Positions 39,218-48,496 of a DNA stretch of 64,000 nt are shown piece after piece. The notes beneath the pieces were generated by a model. It ran no database searches. It had not been told where the DNA came from and saw nothing but the letters and a program-made list of their open reading frames with translations. Every line of letters starts with the position of its first letter. The first letter of the stretch is position 1. Source of the DNA: Shumkonia mesophila (GTDB taxonomy: Bacteria; Pseudomonadota; Alphaproteobacteria; Rhodospirillales; Shumkoniaceae); the NCBI RefSeq assembly GCF_026163695.1, contig NZ_JAOTID010000004.1:248001-312000 (forward strand), read 5' to 3'. The position numbers and the translations under genes are program-made.

Positions 39218-39302
39218 CGTCATGCCCCGGCGGCAGCTGTTCAGCCCGGGGCATCCAGCCTTTCGGCACTCCGGATTGCCCGGACTTCGCCGGGCAATGA
39301 CG
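39218..39302. repeat. CGTCATGCC palindromic intergenic repeat
   Basis: It opens CGTCATGCCCCGG and closes CCGGGCAATGACG, with internal CCGGGGCATCCAG and CCGGATTGCCCGG arms. It has the same build as the element at 9266, with TGCC in place of TTCC. It lies between uraA's terminator and upp. Confidence 0.7.
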
Positions 39303-39365
39303 AATTGTAAAGGCCACTAGTCCCGATCCCGAGGTCGGGGCAAAGGCGTCGCGAAGCACAGAGCG

Positions 39366-40019
39366 TCACTTGGTGCCGAACAGGCGGTCGCCGGCGTCGC
39401 CGAGGCCGGGCACGATGTAGGCCTTCTTGTTGAGCCGCTCGTCGAGCGAGGCGACGTAGACCGGCACGTCGGGATGGGCATCCAGCAACACCTGCACGCC
39501 CTCCGGCGCGGCGACCAGGGCCATCAGCCGGATGTTGGCGTCCTTGACCCCGTGATTGTTGAGCACGTCGATGGCGTGCGCCGCCGAATAGCCGGTGGCC
39601 AGCATGGGGTCGGTGACGATGAAGGTGCGCCCGCGCGCCGCCGGCAGTTTGACCAGGTATTCCACCGGCCGCTTGGTCTCGGGGTCGCGATAAAGCCCGA
39701 TGTGCCCGACCCGGGCCGAGGGCATCAACTCCAGCAGCCCATCGGCCATGCCGGTACCGGCCCGAAGGATGGGAACGACGGCCACCTTCTTGCCCTTGAT
39801 GACCGGGGCTTCCTCCATCGGCGCCACCGGCGTCTCGATGACCTCGGTAGTCATCGGCAGGTCGCGCGTGATCTCGTAGCCCATCAAGAGCGAGATTTCC
39901 TTCAACAGCCCGCGGAAGTCCCGCGTCGGCGTCGTCGTCTTGCGCATGTGGGTGAGCTTATGGAGGATCAACGGATGATCGAGGATGAAAAGGTTCGGGA
40001 ATTCCGGCGTCGTCTGCAT
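39366..40019 (-). CDS. upp: Uracil phosphoribosyltransferase
   Basis: The 217 aa enzyme makes UMP from uracil and PRPP. It shows [17 protein letters not shown] at the start, [32 protein letters not shown], the PRPP loop [22 protein letters not shown], and the C-terminal [17 protein letters not shown] 40019 has GAGAGG 10 nt before; a longer GTG start would add 11 residues. It is convergent with uraA. Confidence 0.96.
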   Translation of the reverse strand: MQTTPEFPNLFILDHPLILHKLTHMRKTTTPTRDFRGLLKEISLLMGYEITRDLPMTTEVIETPVAPMEEAPVIKGKKVAVVPILRAGTGMADGLLELMPSARVGHIGLYRDPETKRPVEYLVKLPAARGRTFIVTDPMLATGYSAAHAIDVLNNHGVKDANIRLMALVAAPEGVQVLLDAHPDVPVYVASLDERLNKKAYIVPGLGDAGDRLFGTK

Positions 40020-40106
40020 CCTGGCGGCCCCTCTCGGCGGTTTTGTCACCAATAGCAGGGAAGGCCGGCCTCCGACAACGCTTCAAAGCGTCGGTCGCGG
40101 TCCGCC

Positions 40107-40796
40107 CTATAGAGCGTCGTTGGAAAAAGTGAAGGTAATCCGCCGACCCTGCGGATCGGAGCCGGAACCGTTGCCGTTGCATTGCCTGTGGCTTGTGTAG
40201 ATGCCGGCTGCGCTTAAGCCGTTATTACAGGCCACCGACCAAGTCCCCTCGGGTGGGTTCGTGGTCCTGTACTTGCCGCGCGCCCACATCCACTGCCCAA
40301 CGCATTCCACCTTCGGCTCGCCAAAAGACAGAATGATCTCTCCGCGGTCGGTCAATGAACTGGTGCGCATGAGGCCGATGGCCAGCGGCACGACGCCCTC
40401 CCATTGCAGCGCCACCGTCATTTCGTTGGCGGCAAGGGAACTTCCCGCCCTTTTGGGCTGACTGGGCCCCGACGTTACCCTTGCCGTCGGTGCGGGTGCG
40501 GCAGCGGCCTTGTTCGCCTCGGCCTTCCCTGCGCCTTCCCTCGCTGCGGCCAGCAAGGTCACGCAATCCTCGACCTTCAACCCACGGATCTTCGCCTCGC
40601 GGACCGAGGGTTGGTAGGCGTCAACGGACTCCCACGCCGCCGGCCCGGAACGAGTGGCAATCGCCGTCCGACAAACCTGCAGGTCTGTCCGGTAGGCCAA
40701 ACTCCCACCGCTCCCGGCCCCCCCGCTCAACTGACAGGCGCCGATCGCCAGAAGGGCGGGCGCAACCACGCCAATAACGGAGATGTTCCTTGCCAA
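40107..40796 (-). CDS. Hypothetical lipoprotein
   Basis: The 229 aa protein has a lipoprotein signal with lipobox LAIGAC at residues 16-21. It contains Cys-flanked segments (LQVCRTAIATR ... VEDCVTLL), an Ala-rich linker, then a C-terminal beta-rich domain (VALQWEGVVPLAIGLM ... RGEIILSFGEPKVECVGQWMWARGKYRTTNPPEGTWSVACNNGLSAAGIYTS). No family was recognised. The start is TTG 40796 with GGGGGG about 8 nt upstream. It is divergent from another lipoprotein gene. Confidence 0.7.
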   Translation of the reverse strand: MARNISVIGVVAPALLAIGACQLSGGAGSGGSLAYRTDLQVCRTAIATRSGPAAWESVDAYQPSVREAKIRGLKVEDCVTLLAAAREGAGKAEANKAAAAPAPTARVTSGPSQPKRAGSSLAANEMTVALQWEGVVPLAIGLMRTSSLTDRGEIILSFGEPKVECVGQWMWARGKYRTTNPPEGTWSVACNNGLSAAGIYTSHRQCNGNGSGSDPQGRRITFTFSNDAL

Positions 40797-40881
40797 TATA
40801 GCGTCCCCCCGTCAAAATACCGTGGTTGAAAAGAAAAAACTATGCAACTCAATAGTAGTTGGGTCAATGGGGGAAACGTCG

Positions 40882-41481
40882 ATGCGACTAGCAATCATCA
40901 TCTGCTCCATTGTCTTTGCCGGATCGGGCTGCGTCACGACCGATCCCGGCACGGTTAAAGACGTCACGGGGAAGGTCATATCCAGCAGCGGCTTTGAAAA
41001 AATAGGAGATGAGCAATCAAAGATAAAATATATAGGCCAACGTTCCGTAGAAGAGCGAACGTATGTATCAAGCAATGATGCTCGATATGAGACCATTAAA
41101 CTAAATGGAATGCCTGTATTCTATTACAGCAGCCTCTATGGGGAAAGGGATTGGAATCACCCTCCAAAACAGAGCCTGGAAAATCGCATCGAATCCCAGG
41201 CTTTCCAACACAATCTTGATGAATATGGCGCCAAGGGAAACGACTATTCCATCACAAAAAGAAAAACGAAACACGGCACCGCGTATTGGGCTAGTGTGTC
41301 TGGCACTAGCGGAAGCTGCATGATTTTGATCTTGCGATTTGGCAGGCTGGGATGGTCCCATTGGAGCGGCGGCACTTCAGAGATTCGCGCCGTTGGTTGC
41401 GGCAAAGTCACAGGAATAGCCGCCGAGCGAGCCGTCAATGATGTTTTCGCGGAAATCGACAACCTGGAATTTGTCGAGTAG
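40882..41481 (+). CDS. Hypothetical lipoprotein of low GC content
   Basis: The 199 aa protein opens MRLAIIICSIVFAGSGCVTT, with lipobox FAGSGC giving a lipid-anchored mature protein. No domain was recognised. ATG 40882 follows GGGGGA by 7 nt. Codon use is clearly AT-richer than the neighbours (runs such as AAAATATATAGGC and AAATGGAATGCC), which suggests recent transfer. It shares an 85-bp divergent promoter region with the preceding lipoprotein gene. Confidence 0.7.
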   Translation: MRLAIIICSIVFAGSGCVTTDPGTVKDVTGKVISSSGFEKIGDEQSKIKYIGQRSVEERTYVSSNDARYETIKLNGMPVFYYSSLYGERDWNHPPKQSLENRIESQAFQHNLDEYGAKGNDYSITKRKTKHGTAYWASVSGTSGSCMILILRFGRLGWSHWSGGTSEIRAVGCGKVTGIAAERAVNDVFAEIDNLEFVE

Positions 41482-41487
41482 TGGCCC

Positions 41488-42342
41488 CTAACACCCCGTC
41501 AGCCGTTTCACCGCATCGGGGGGCAGCTGCGAGCCTTCGGAGAGCACCGCCTCGGTGCCCCAGGCGATGGCGACGTCGAGCGCCGCCTCCATGGGCCGGC
41601 CCGAGGCCAGGCCGTGGATGAGGCCGGCGGCGAACGAATCCCCCGCCCCGGTGGTGTCGAGCGCGGTGACCTGGCGGGCCCGCCGCTCGATCTCGCGGCC
41701 GTCGCGGCCGTAGGCGACGGCGCCCCAGGCGCCGCGCGTCACCACCGCCCATTCCAGAAGGTCGCCGGCAACGGCCTTGGCCGCCTGCCAGGGGTCGGCC
41801 AGCGCGGCGGCCGTCAGGTCGGAGGCCGAGCCGACCACCACGTGGGCCGGCCGGGCGCCCGTGGCGCAGGGCGGGATGTGGGCGATGACCCGGCAATGCT
41901 TCGCCTTCTCGGCCAACAGCGGCGCCAGGTTCAGGGCCCGGCTGCGCACGTAGAGCCAGTCGGCCGGTAACTCGACGAGACGGGCCGGCGGCTCGGGCTC
42001 GGTCGTGCGATGCAAATTCACAATGGTGCGCTCGCCGCCGACCTCGACCATGATCACCGAGCGCGTCGTCGCCGCGCCCTCGATCACCTTGACGGCCCCG
42101 GCGTCCACCCCGGCCGCCTTGAGGCCGGCCAGCAGACGCCGGCCGGTGTCATCGTCCCCCACCGCCGCCACCAGCGCCACGGCATGGCCGGCCAGGGCCA
42201 GCGGCATCGCCGTGTTGGCGCCGCCGCCGCCGAGCCGCACGCTGAGGCCCCGCCCCTCGAGGTGGCCGCCGACGCGCAAGGGCTCGTCCAGGCGCACGAC
42301 GGTGTCCTCGCCGATCGATCCGACGACGGTGATGCGGGCCAT
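41488..42342 (-). CDS. PfkB family carbohydrate kinase
   Basis: The 284 aa protein has the ribokinase-like N-terminal signature GGGGANTAMPLALAGHAVALVAAVGDDDTGRRLLAGLKAAGVD. The C-terminal catalytic motif is ALDTTGAGDSFAAGLIHGLASG, with Asp as base. The substrate (sugar or nucleoside) cannot be told. GGGGGGAC precedes ATG 42342. It is divergent from an MFS gene 117 bp away, which might bring in its substrate. Confidence 0.9.
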   Translation of the reverse strand: MARITVVGSIGEDTVVRLDEPLRVGGHLEGRGLSVRLGGGGANTAMPLALAGHAVALVAAVGDDDTGRRLLAGLKAAGVDAGAVKVIEGAATTRSVIMVEVGGERTIVNLHRTTEPEPPARLVELPADWLYVRSRALNLAPLLAEKAKHCRVIAHIPPCATGARPAHVVVGSASDLTAAALADPWQAAKAVAGDLLEWAVVTRGAWGAVAYGRDGREIERRARQVTALDTTGAGDSFAAGLIHGLASGRPMEAALDVAIAWGTEAVLSEGSQLPPDAVKRLTGC

Positions 42343-42459
42343 GGCGTCCCCCCTTTCGCCCCCAGCCTAGCCAGAGCGGGCGAGCAGGGCAACCCGCCCC
42401 CCTTGCGCGGCGGCGCCGGGTGGGTTATCGCGATACCCCAGCGAAGCGGACGGCGAACC

Positions 42460-43632
42460 ATGGCAGACGGCACTCCAGGGTCGAAGCGCGGATACGGCAT
42501 CGCCGTCCGGCTGTCGCTGTTCTACGTGGCCTTCTTCGGCATGATCGGCGTCTACATGCCGTTCTGGCCGGTATGGCTGGTCTCGCGCGGGCTGGAGCCC
42601 ACCGAAATCGGCCTCCTGCTCGGCATCGCCGCCGGGGTGCGCCTGTTCGCGGCGCCGCTGATCGCCGGCGTCGGCGACCGCTCCGGCCGGCGCCGGCGGC
42701 TGATCGCCGCGCTGGCCATCGGCGCCCTGGCAGCTTTCGCGCTTTACGCCTGGACCCTCGGTTTCTGGCCGATCCTCGCCGTCACCGTGCTTTTCACCGT
42801 GGTGTGGTCGCCGCTGATGCCGCTGGGCGAGACGTTGGTCAACCTGGCGGTCCGCCGGCACGGCCTGCAATACGGCCCGATCCGCCTGTGGGGCAGCCTG
42901 GGCTTCATCGTCGCCGCGGTCATCGGCGGCCGGGCGCTGGTCGGACGGCCCGACGACATCATCTTCTGGCTTCTGCTGGGCCTGGTGGCGGCGACGGCGG
43001 CGGCCTGCGGGCTGCTGCCGGAGGCGCCGCCCGACGACGACGGCGGCCGCCGCCCGCCCCTGCGCTCGGTCCTGGCCAACCCCGGGTTCCTGCTGTTCCT
43101 GGCCGCCGCCGGGCTGATCCAGAGCAGCCACGGGGTCTATTACGGGTTCGGCACACTCTACTGGAAGACGCTCGGCTATTCCGAGGCGGCGATCGGCGCC
43201 CTGTGGGCCGAGGGGGTGATCGCCGAGGTGGTGCTGTTCGCCTTCAGCGGCCGCATCACGAAACGGTTCAGTCCGTCGGCCCTCATCCTCATCGGCGCCC
43301 TGGCCGCCGTGGCGCGCTGGACGGTGACCGGGCTGACCGGCGCGCTGCCGGCCGTGGCCCTCATGCAGCTCCTGCACGCCCTCACCTTCGGCGCCACCCA
43401 CCTGGGGGCCATCACTTTCATCATGCAGCGGGTGCCCCCCGCCCTCTCGGCCACCGCGATGAGCCTCTACGGCTCGGTGCTGGCCGGGCTGGCCATGGGC
43501 GCCTCGATCCTGCTGTCGGGGCCGCTCTACGCCGCCTTCGGCGGTGGCGCCTACCTGGCGATGACAGGGATCGGGGTGGCGGGCGCCGGCCTTGCCCTGC
43601 TGCTAGCGCGACGCACCGGCGAGGAGCGATGA
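42460..43632 (+). CDS. MFS transporter, 3-phenylpropionate/LacY-like (MFS_1_like)
   Basis: This 390 aa protein has 12 TM helices. The loop motif between TM2 and TM3 is GVGDRSGRRRRLI, and FFGMIGVYMPFWPVWLVSRGLEPTEIGLLLGIAAGVRLFAAPLIA matches the HcaT/LacY-like subgroup. LRLWGSLGFIV is seen as IRLWGSLGFIVAAVIGG. The substrate is unknown. Repeat copy D begins 5 bp after its stop. Confidence 0.88.
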   Translation: MADGTPGSKRGYGIAVRLSLFYVAFFGMIGVYMPFWPVWLVSRGLEPTEIGLLLGIAAGVRLFAAPLIAGVGDRSGRRRRLIAALAIGALAAFALYAWTLGFWPILAVTVLFTVVWSPLMPLGETLVNLAVRRHGLQYGPIRLWGSLGFIVAAVIGGRALVGRPDDIIFWLLLGLVAATAAACGLLPEAPPDDDGGRRPPLRSVLANPGFLLFLAAAGLIQSSHGVYYGFGTLYWKTLGYSEAAIGALWAEGVIAEVVLFAFSGRITKRFSPSALILIGALAAVARWTVTGLTGALPAVALMQLLHALTFGATHLGAITFIMQRVPPALSATAMSLYGSVLAGLAMGASILLSGPLYAAFGGGAYLAMTGIGVAGAGLALLLARRTGEER

Positions 43633-43637
43633 GTCAA

Positions 43638-43759
43638 CCCTCTCCGCCCTTCACGGGGGGAGAGGGTGGCGCGTCAGCGCCGGGTGAGGTGGGCCTTGCC
43701 GCCGCCGGAGAATCCCCCACCTCACCCCGGCCCTCTCCCCCCCGTTGGGGCGGAGAGGG
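43638..43759. repeat. CCCTCTCCGCCC palindromic repeat, copy D
   Basis: The full unit is CCCTCTCCGCCC ... GGGGGGAGAGGGTGGCGCG ... GCGCCGGGTGAGGTGGG, spacer, CCCCACCTCACCCCGG ... GGGGCGGAGAGGG. It lies between the convergent MFS and holC genes and could end both. Confidence 0.88.
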
Positions 43760-43777
43760 AGTGATTCCTGATTGTCC

Positions 43778-44224
43778 TTATCCCTTCTTCTCCCACCCGC
43801 CGGCTTCGGTCTGCTGCCAGTAGGTGAGGGTGTGGCCGGCTTCCTTGTAGGCCTTCCAGCGTTCGCGGGCGGCCTGGAGGGCGGCGGCGTCGTTGCCGTC
43901 GAACAGGTTGAAGCACCGCTCGTAGGCGTCTATCGGCCCGTCGCGGCCGTCGGTCAGGAACAGGAAGGCGGCGCCGTTGGGGTTGTCTTCCCCCGCCGTC
44001 AGCCACACCGGCTGCTCGTCGGCATTGCCGTCCCGGTGGCTTCCGTGCGGAAGCCACGACTTGTCCCCGTAGGTCCACAGCGAGAGGTTCAGGGCCTCGA
44101 CCCGTTCCTCCGAGCCGGCCATGACGACGGCGCGCTTGCCGGCCGCCAGCGTCTTTTCCAGCAGGCGCGGCAGCACCCGTTCGAGGGGCGACTTCTGCAA
44201 ATGGTAGAAGGCGATTTCGCCCAT
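43778..44224 (-). CDS. holC: DNA polymerase III subunit chi
   Basis: The 148 aa protein matches HolC: EIAFYHLQKSPLERVLPRLLEKTLAAGKRAVVMAGSEERVEALNLSLWTYGDKSWLPHGSHRDGNADEQPVWLT, with NLFDGNDAAALQAARERWKAYKEAGHTLTYWQQ at the end. It links the clamp loader to single-strand binding protein. It lies 34 bp after pepA on the same strand, the standard pepA-holC order. Confidence 0.93.
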   Translation of the reverse strand: MGEIAFYHLQKSPLERVLPRLLEKTLAAGKRAVVMAGSEERVEALNLSLWTYGDKSWLPHGSHRDGNADEQPVWLTAGEDNPNGAAFLFLTDGRDGPIDAYERCFNLFDGNDAAALQAARERWKAYKEAGHTLTYWQQTEAGGWEKKG

Positions 44225-44258
44225 GCCCCTCCTCCCGGTTCCGGCCCCTTGGGCCGCC

Positions 44259-45785
44259 CTACTTCTTTTCGTAGAAGTCGGCGACGAAGCGGTCCAGCAG
44301 GCGCACCCCGAAGGCGGTGCCGCCCTTGGGCACGGTCGGCTTGTCCTTCTTGCCCCAGGTGACGCCGGCGATGTCGAGATGGGCCCACGGCGTGCCGTCG
44401 ACGAAGCGTTGCAGGAACTGGGCGGCGGTGATGGACCCGGCGGAGCGCCCGCCGCTGATGTTCTTGACGTCGGCGGCGTCGGATTTCAGCATCTTGTCGT
44501 ATTCGTCGTCCAAGGGCATCCGCCACACCCGCTCGCCGACCGCCTCGCCGGCGGCGAACAGGCGCTGGGCCAGCTCGTCGTTGTTGGAGAAGAGGCCGGC
44601 CAATTCCTCGCCCAGCGCGATGATGATGGCCCCCGTCAGGGTGGCGAGGTCGACCATCAGGCGCGGCTTGAAGCGGTCCTTGCAGTACCACAGCACGTCG
44701 GCCAGCACGAGGCGGCCCTCGGCGTCGGTGTTGAGAACCTCGATGGTCTGGCCCGACATCGATTTGACGATGTCGCCCGGCCGCTGCGCGCTGCCCGAGG
44801 GCATGTTCTCGACCAATCCGATGATCCCGACGACGTTGACCTTGGCGCCGCGCCCGGCCAGCGCCTTCATCAGGCCGATGACGACGCCGGCGCCGCCCAT
44901 GTCCCACTTCATGTCTTCCATGCCGCCGGCCGGCTTGATCGAGATGCCGCCGGTATCGAAGGTGACGCCCTTGCCGATGAAGGCGATCGGCTCGGCATCC
45001 TTGGCGGCCTTGCCCTTGCCCGCACCGTTGGGCAGGCCCTGCCAGCGCATGACCACCACGCGGGGCTCGCGCACGCTGCCCTGGGCGACGCCCAGCAGCG
45101 CGCCCATGCCCAGCTTTTCGAGCTGCGCCTTGCCCAGCACCTCGACATCGATGCCAAGCTCGGTCAGCGTCTTGGCCTGATCGGCCAGCGTCGCCGGATA
45201 AAGCACGTTGGCGGGCTCGGAAACCAGGTCGCGGGTCAGGAAAACGCCGTCGGCGATGGCGTTCAAGCCCTCGAAGCGGCCCTTGGTCTTGGCGGCGTCG
45301 GGGGTGAGGATGCGCAGCGACTTGAGCGACGGCTTGTCGTCCTTCTCTTCCTTGGTCAGGTACTTGTCGAAACGGTACGAGCGCAGGCGCGCCCCGAAGG
45401 CCACCTCGGCCGCCATGTCGGGGGCGGTCATCGCGCATCCCTCGATGGCGTCGACGGCCACCTCGACGGTGGCGTGGCCGCGCGTTCCCAATTCGGCATA
45501 GATCTGGCCGCCCAGCCCTTGCAGGCGCGTCGCGTCGATCTCGTCCCCCTTGCCCAGGCCCACCACCAGAACGTGATCCAGCTTCGATCCCCCGGGCGCC
45601 AGCAGGGTCAGGCTCTGGTCCTTCTTGCCCTTGAAGCGCGGCGCCGCCTTGATGGCGCGCCCGATGGCCCCCTTGAGCTGCTTGTCCAGCGCGGCGGCGG
45701 AAGGCGTCAGCTTGCCCCCCTCCAGGACAGAGACCACGACAACGCCCGATTCGGGCAACTGAGGCTTGGAGAACGAAATCTTCAT
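44259..45785 (-). CDS. pepA: Leucyl aminopeptidase (M17)
   Basis: The 508 aa cytoplasmic enzyme binds two metals through GKGVTFDTGGISIKPAGGMEDMKWDMGGAGVV and the signature NTDAEGRLVLADVLWYC. An N-terminal DNA-binding/macro-like domain (~residues 1-160) precedes the catalytic part. It removes N-terminal amino acids from peptides. GGAGG lies 4 nt before the ATG. It is operonic with holC. Confidence 0.96.
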   Translation of the reverse strand: MKISFSKPQLPESGVVVVSVLEGGKLTPSAAALDKQLKGAIGRAIKAAPRFKGKKDQSLTLLAPGGSKLDHVLVVGLGKGDEIDATRLQGLGGQIYAELGTRGHATVEVAVDAIEGCAMTAPDMAAEVAFGARLRSYRFDKYLTKEEKDDKPSLKSLRILTPDAAKTKGRFEGLNAIADGVFLTRDLVSEPANVLYPATLADQAKTLTELGIDVEVLGKAQLEKLGMGALLGVAQGSVREPRVVVMRWQGLPNGAGKGKAAKDAEPIAFIGKGVTFDTGGISIKPAGGMEDMKWDMGGAGVVIGLMKALAGRGAKVNVVGIIGLVENMPSGSAQRPGDIVKSMSGQTIEVLNTDAEGRLVLADVLWYCKDRFKPRLMVDLATLTGAIIIALGEELAGLFSNNDELAQRLFAAGEAVGERVWRMPLDDEYDKMLKSDAADVKNISGGRSAGSITAAQFLQRFVDGTPWAHLDIAGVTWGKKDKPTVPKGGTAFGVRLLDRFVADFYEKK

Positions 45786-45915
45786 TATCCCTCCGCTGGG
45801 TGGGCCAGACCGCCATCACTGCGGGTTTTCCGCCGGCCGCAACACGCGACCCGGCGAACCCGGTCCCCTGAATTTAGCAGTGATGGCGCCAAAAGGAAGG
45901 GCCGTGGCGGAAAAA

Positions 45916-46923
45916 CTAGTCGCCGGGGTGCGCCATGCCCGGCGTTTCGGCCTTGCCCAGGCCGGCGGCGACGTCCTTGGCGCGGGTCCCGCTGGCCAGC
46001 CAGACCAGGCCGCCCGGCAACGCCACGGCCAGGGTGAAGAAGCCATAAAGAACCGACATCACCAGGGCGTCGGCGGGGGCCACGCCGATCAGCCCGAAGG
46101 CATAGACCATGCTGCCCTCGCGGACCCCCCAGCCGGCGACCGAGATGGGCAACGCCGAGATCAACAACACCGGCAGGAACAGCGCCAGGACATCGATCGG
46201 GCCGACGGCAAGGTTCAAGCCCCGGGCCAGCACGAATACCGCCATGGCCAAGGTGGCGTGGCCGAGCGCCGCCGAGCCGATCGCCGTAAGCGCGCGACGC
46301 GGCGAGAAGAAGATGGTGCGGGTGTCGACGGCCAGGTTGGCCAGCGCCGCCATGATCTTGCCCCGCCGGAAGGTCTCGGGGATGCGATCGAGGAGGGCGA
46401 TGAAGACAATGCCGCCGATAACCGCCGCCACCCCGACGCCGGCCACCGGCACGATCCACGCTCCCGCCGCCTCGCCGACCCGGCCCATGAAGACCGGCTG
46501 GATCGCCGCCACCATGAAGACCAGGGCGGCGACGGTAGCCACCCTTTCGAGCATGATGGCGCTAATGGCGGTGCGCAGGCTGACACCGTCGCGGTAAACC
46601 AGATAGGTGCGAACGGCATCGCCCCCCACCGAGGCCGGCAGCGTCTGGTGGAAGAAGTTTCCGATGTAGAAAAGGTGGAGCAGGCGGGGAAAACGGACTT
46701 GGGCGCCCAGCGGAACAAGGGCGGAGCGCCAGCGAAAGGCGCAGGCGACGTATTGCAGCAGGAAGACGGCCGCCGCCAGCACCAGCATCTCGGGCGCCAC
46801 CTGCAAGGCGCGGGCCTTCACCGCCGCCAGGTCGACCTTCGAGAGCACGAACACGATCAGCGCCGCCGAGATGAGGATCTTCGGAATCAGCAGCAGCCAT
46901 TTCTTGGACATCGGGGACGCCAT
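45916..46923 (-). CDS. Lysylphosphatidylglycerol synthase-like membrane protein (UPF0104)
   Basis: This 335 aa protein has eight or so TM helices and matches the LPG-synthase TM region family: KILISAALIVFVLSKVDLAAV, RWRSALVPLGAQVRFPRLLHLFYIGNFFHQTLPASVGGDAVRTYLVYRDG, ALPISVAGWGVREGSMVYAFGLIGV. It lacks the cytosolic transferase domain, so it is more likely a lipid flippase or scaffold than a synthase. The start 46923 or 46911 cannot be settled, as neither has a good ribosome site. Confidence 0.85.
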   Translation of the reverse strand: MASPMSKKWLLLIPKILISAALIVFVLSKVDLAAVKARALQVAPEMLVLAAAVFLLQYVACAFRWRSALVPLGAQVRFPRLLHLFYIGNFFHQTLPASVGGDAVRTYLVYRDGVSLRTAISAIMLERVATVAALVFMVAAIQPVFMGRVGEAAGAWIVPVAGVGVAAVIGGIVFIALLDRIPETFRRGKIMAALANLAVDTRTIFFSPRRALTAIGSAALGHATLAMAVFVLARGLNLAVGPIDVLALFLPVLLISALPISVAGWGVREGSMVYAFGLIGVAPADALVMSVLYGFFTLAVALPGGLVWLASGTRAKDVAAGLGKAETPGMAHPGD

Positions 46924-47028
46924 GGTGGGGAAGCGGGAAAGCCGGCCGTGTTTACCACAAATCCGGTTCCGTTGCAGGGCAATCCGTCGTTCGGTCCATC
47001 GTGATTTTTGCGGACACAACGGCCAGAA

Positions 47029-47140
47029 CCCTCTCCGCCCGCGAGGGGGGAGAGGGTGGCGCGCAGCGCCGGGTGAGGTGGGCGGAGCCTCGGCGTTCCC
47101 CACCTCACCCCCGCCCTCTCCCCCCCAAAGGCGGAGAGGG
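47029..47140. repeat. CCCTCTCCGCCC palindromic repeat, copy E
   Basis: The full unit is CCCTCTCCGCCC ... GGGGGGAGAGGGTGGCGCG ... GCGCCGGGTGAGGTGGG, spacer, CCCCACCTCACCCCCG ... GGCGGAGAGGG. It separates the flippase-like gene from amrS, both on the minus strand. Confidence 0.88.
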
Positions 47141-47158
47141 GGAGAATATTCAGTGGCC

Positions 47159-48268
47159 TCAGGCGGCCGTGAGGCGGACCGGCTGGCGTTTGCGGCCCCA
47201 GGTGCCGGGCGGGCCGTCGAAGACGCCGGCGCACGGCGTGCCGCACGAACCGCAGCGGCCGTCCGCCGTCAGGTTCCAGGTGGAAAGCTCGTACCAGTCG
47301 CGCCCGATCAGCATTTCCCCGCACCCGTGGCAATAGGTGCTGTCGGCCGCCGGGTCGTGGACGTTGCCGACGTAGGCGTAGCGAACCCCGCCGTTGGTCG
47401 CGATCTTGCGGGCCCGGGTCAGGGTGGCGGCCGGTGTCGCCGGGGTGTCCAGCATCTTCCAGTCGGGATGGAAGGCCGAGAAATGCAGCGGCACGTCGGG
47501 GCCCAGGTTCTCGACCACCCAGGCCACCATCCGTTCGAGTTCCTCCGTCGAGTCGTTCTCGCCGGGGATCAAAAGGGTGGTGATCTCGAACCACACGTCG
47601 GTTTCGTGCTTGAGGTACTTCAGCGTGTCCAGCACCGGCTCCAGGCGGGCCGTGCACAGCCGCCCGTAGAAGTCCTCGGTGAAGCCCTTGAGGTCGACGT
47701 TGGCGGCATCCATGTGGCGGTAGAACTCGACCCGCGGCTCCTTCGAGATGTAGCCGGCCGTCACCGCCACCGTCTTGATGCCGCGCTCGCGGCAGGCCGC
47801 CGCGACGTCGACGGCGTATTCCAGGAAGATCACCGGATCGTTGTAGGTAAAGGCGACGCTGCGACACCCCGTGCGGACCGCCGCCTCGGCGATCGCCTCG
47901 GGGCTCGCCAGATCGGACAGCCTGTCGAACTGGCGCGACTTGCTGATGTCCCAGTTCTGGCAGAACTTGCAGGTCAGGTTGCATCCCGCCGTGCCGAACG
48001 ACAGGATCGGCGTGCCCGGCAGGAAGTGGTTCAGCGGCTTCTTTTCGATGGGGTCGATGCAGAAGCCGCTGGAGCGCCCATAGGTGGTCAGCACCATGCC
48101 GTCGCCGTGGCGGGCGCGCACGAAGCACAGGCCGCGCTGGCCCTCGTTGAGCTTGCAGAGACGCGGGCACAGGTCGCACTGCACGCGCCCGTCATCGAGG
48201 GCGTGCCAATAGCGGCCTGGAAAGAGGTCGGACGGCGACAGTGTGTGGGTGGTTTCGCCCATGGTCAT
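47159..48268 (-). CDS. amrS: AmmeMemoRadiSam system radical SAM enzyme
   Basis: The 369 aa protein has the radical SAM cluster motif GCNLTCKFCQNW (C-x3-C-x2-C) near residue 95. An extra N-terminal cysteine set is VQCDLCPRLCKLNEGQRGLCFVR. C-terminal zinc-ribbon-like pairs are STYCHGCGEMLIGR and RCGSCGTPC. This triple pattern defines the AmrS/PflA-like enzymes that occur with MEMO and AMMECR1 proteins. The reaction is not known. ATG 48268 was chosen; an in-frame ATG at 48340 is possible. It is divergent from the MEMO-AMMECR1 fusion. Confidence 0.92.
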   Translation of the reverse strand: MTMGETTHTLSPSDLFPGRYWHALDDGRVQCDLCPRLCKLNEGQRGLCFVRARHGDGMVLTTYGRSSGFCIDPIEKKPLNHFLPGTPILSFGTAGCNLTCKFCQNWDISKSRQFDRLSDLASPEAIAEAAVRTGCRSVAFTYNDPVIFLEYAVDVAAACRERGIKTVAVTAGYISKEPRVEFYRHMDAANVDLKGFTEDFYGRLCTARLEPVLDTLKYLKHETDVWFEITTLLIPGENDSTEELERMVAWVVENLGPDVPLHFSAFHPDWKMLDTPATPAATLTRARKIATNGGVRYAYVGNVHDPAADSTYCHGCGEMLIGRDWYELSTWNLTADGRCGSCGTPCAGVFDGPPGTWGRKRQPVRLTAA

Positions 48269-48496
48269 GCATTCACCGGCAGAGGAGCCGGTATCGATCC
48301 AAAGGTTGTCCGTGTCTTCGGAGGCATCATCCCGGAGCATCCGGGGCGCGACATCAATCGCGTTCCGTCCTTAGTTAATCACGTCTTCGCGGAGCGTCAA
48401 TCCTGGCGCGCCGCCCTCGGAATTATATTATAGTAATCATGCGAAGGCATGCCGGAACGGCATCCGTCCATTCAACGGCATTCGCGGGGACAGGAC

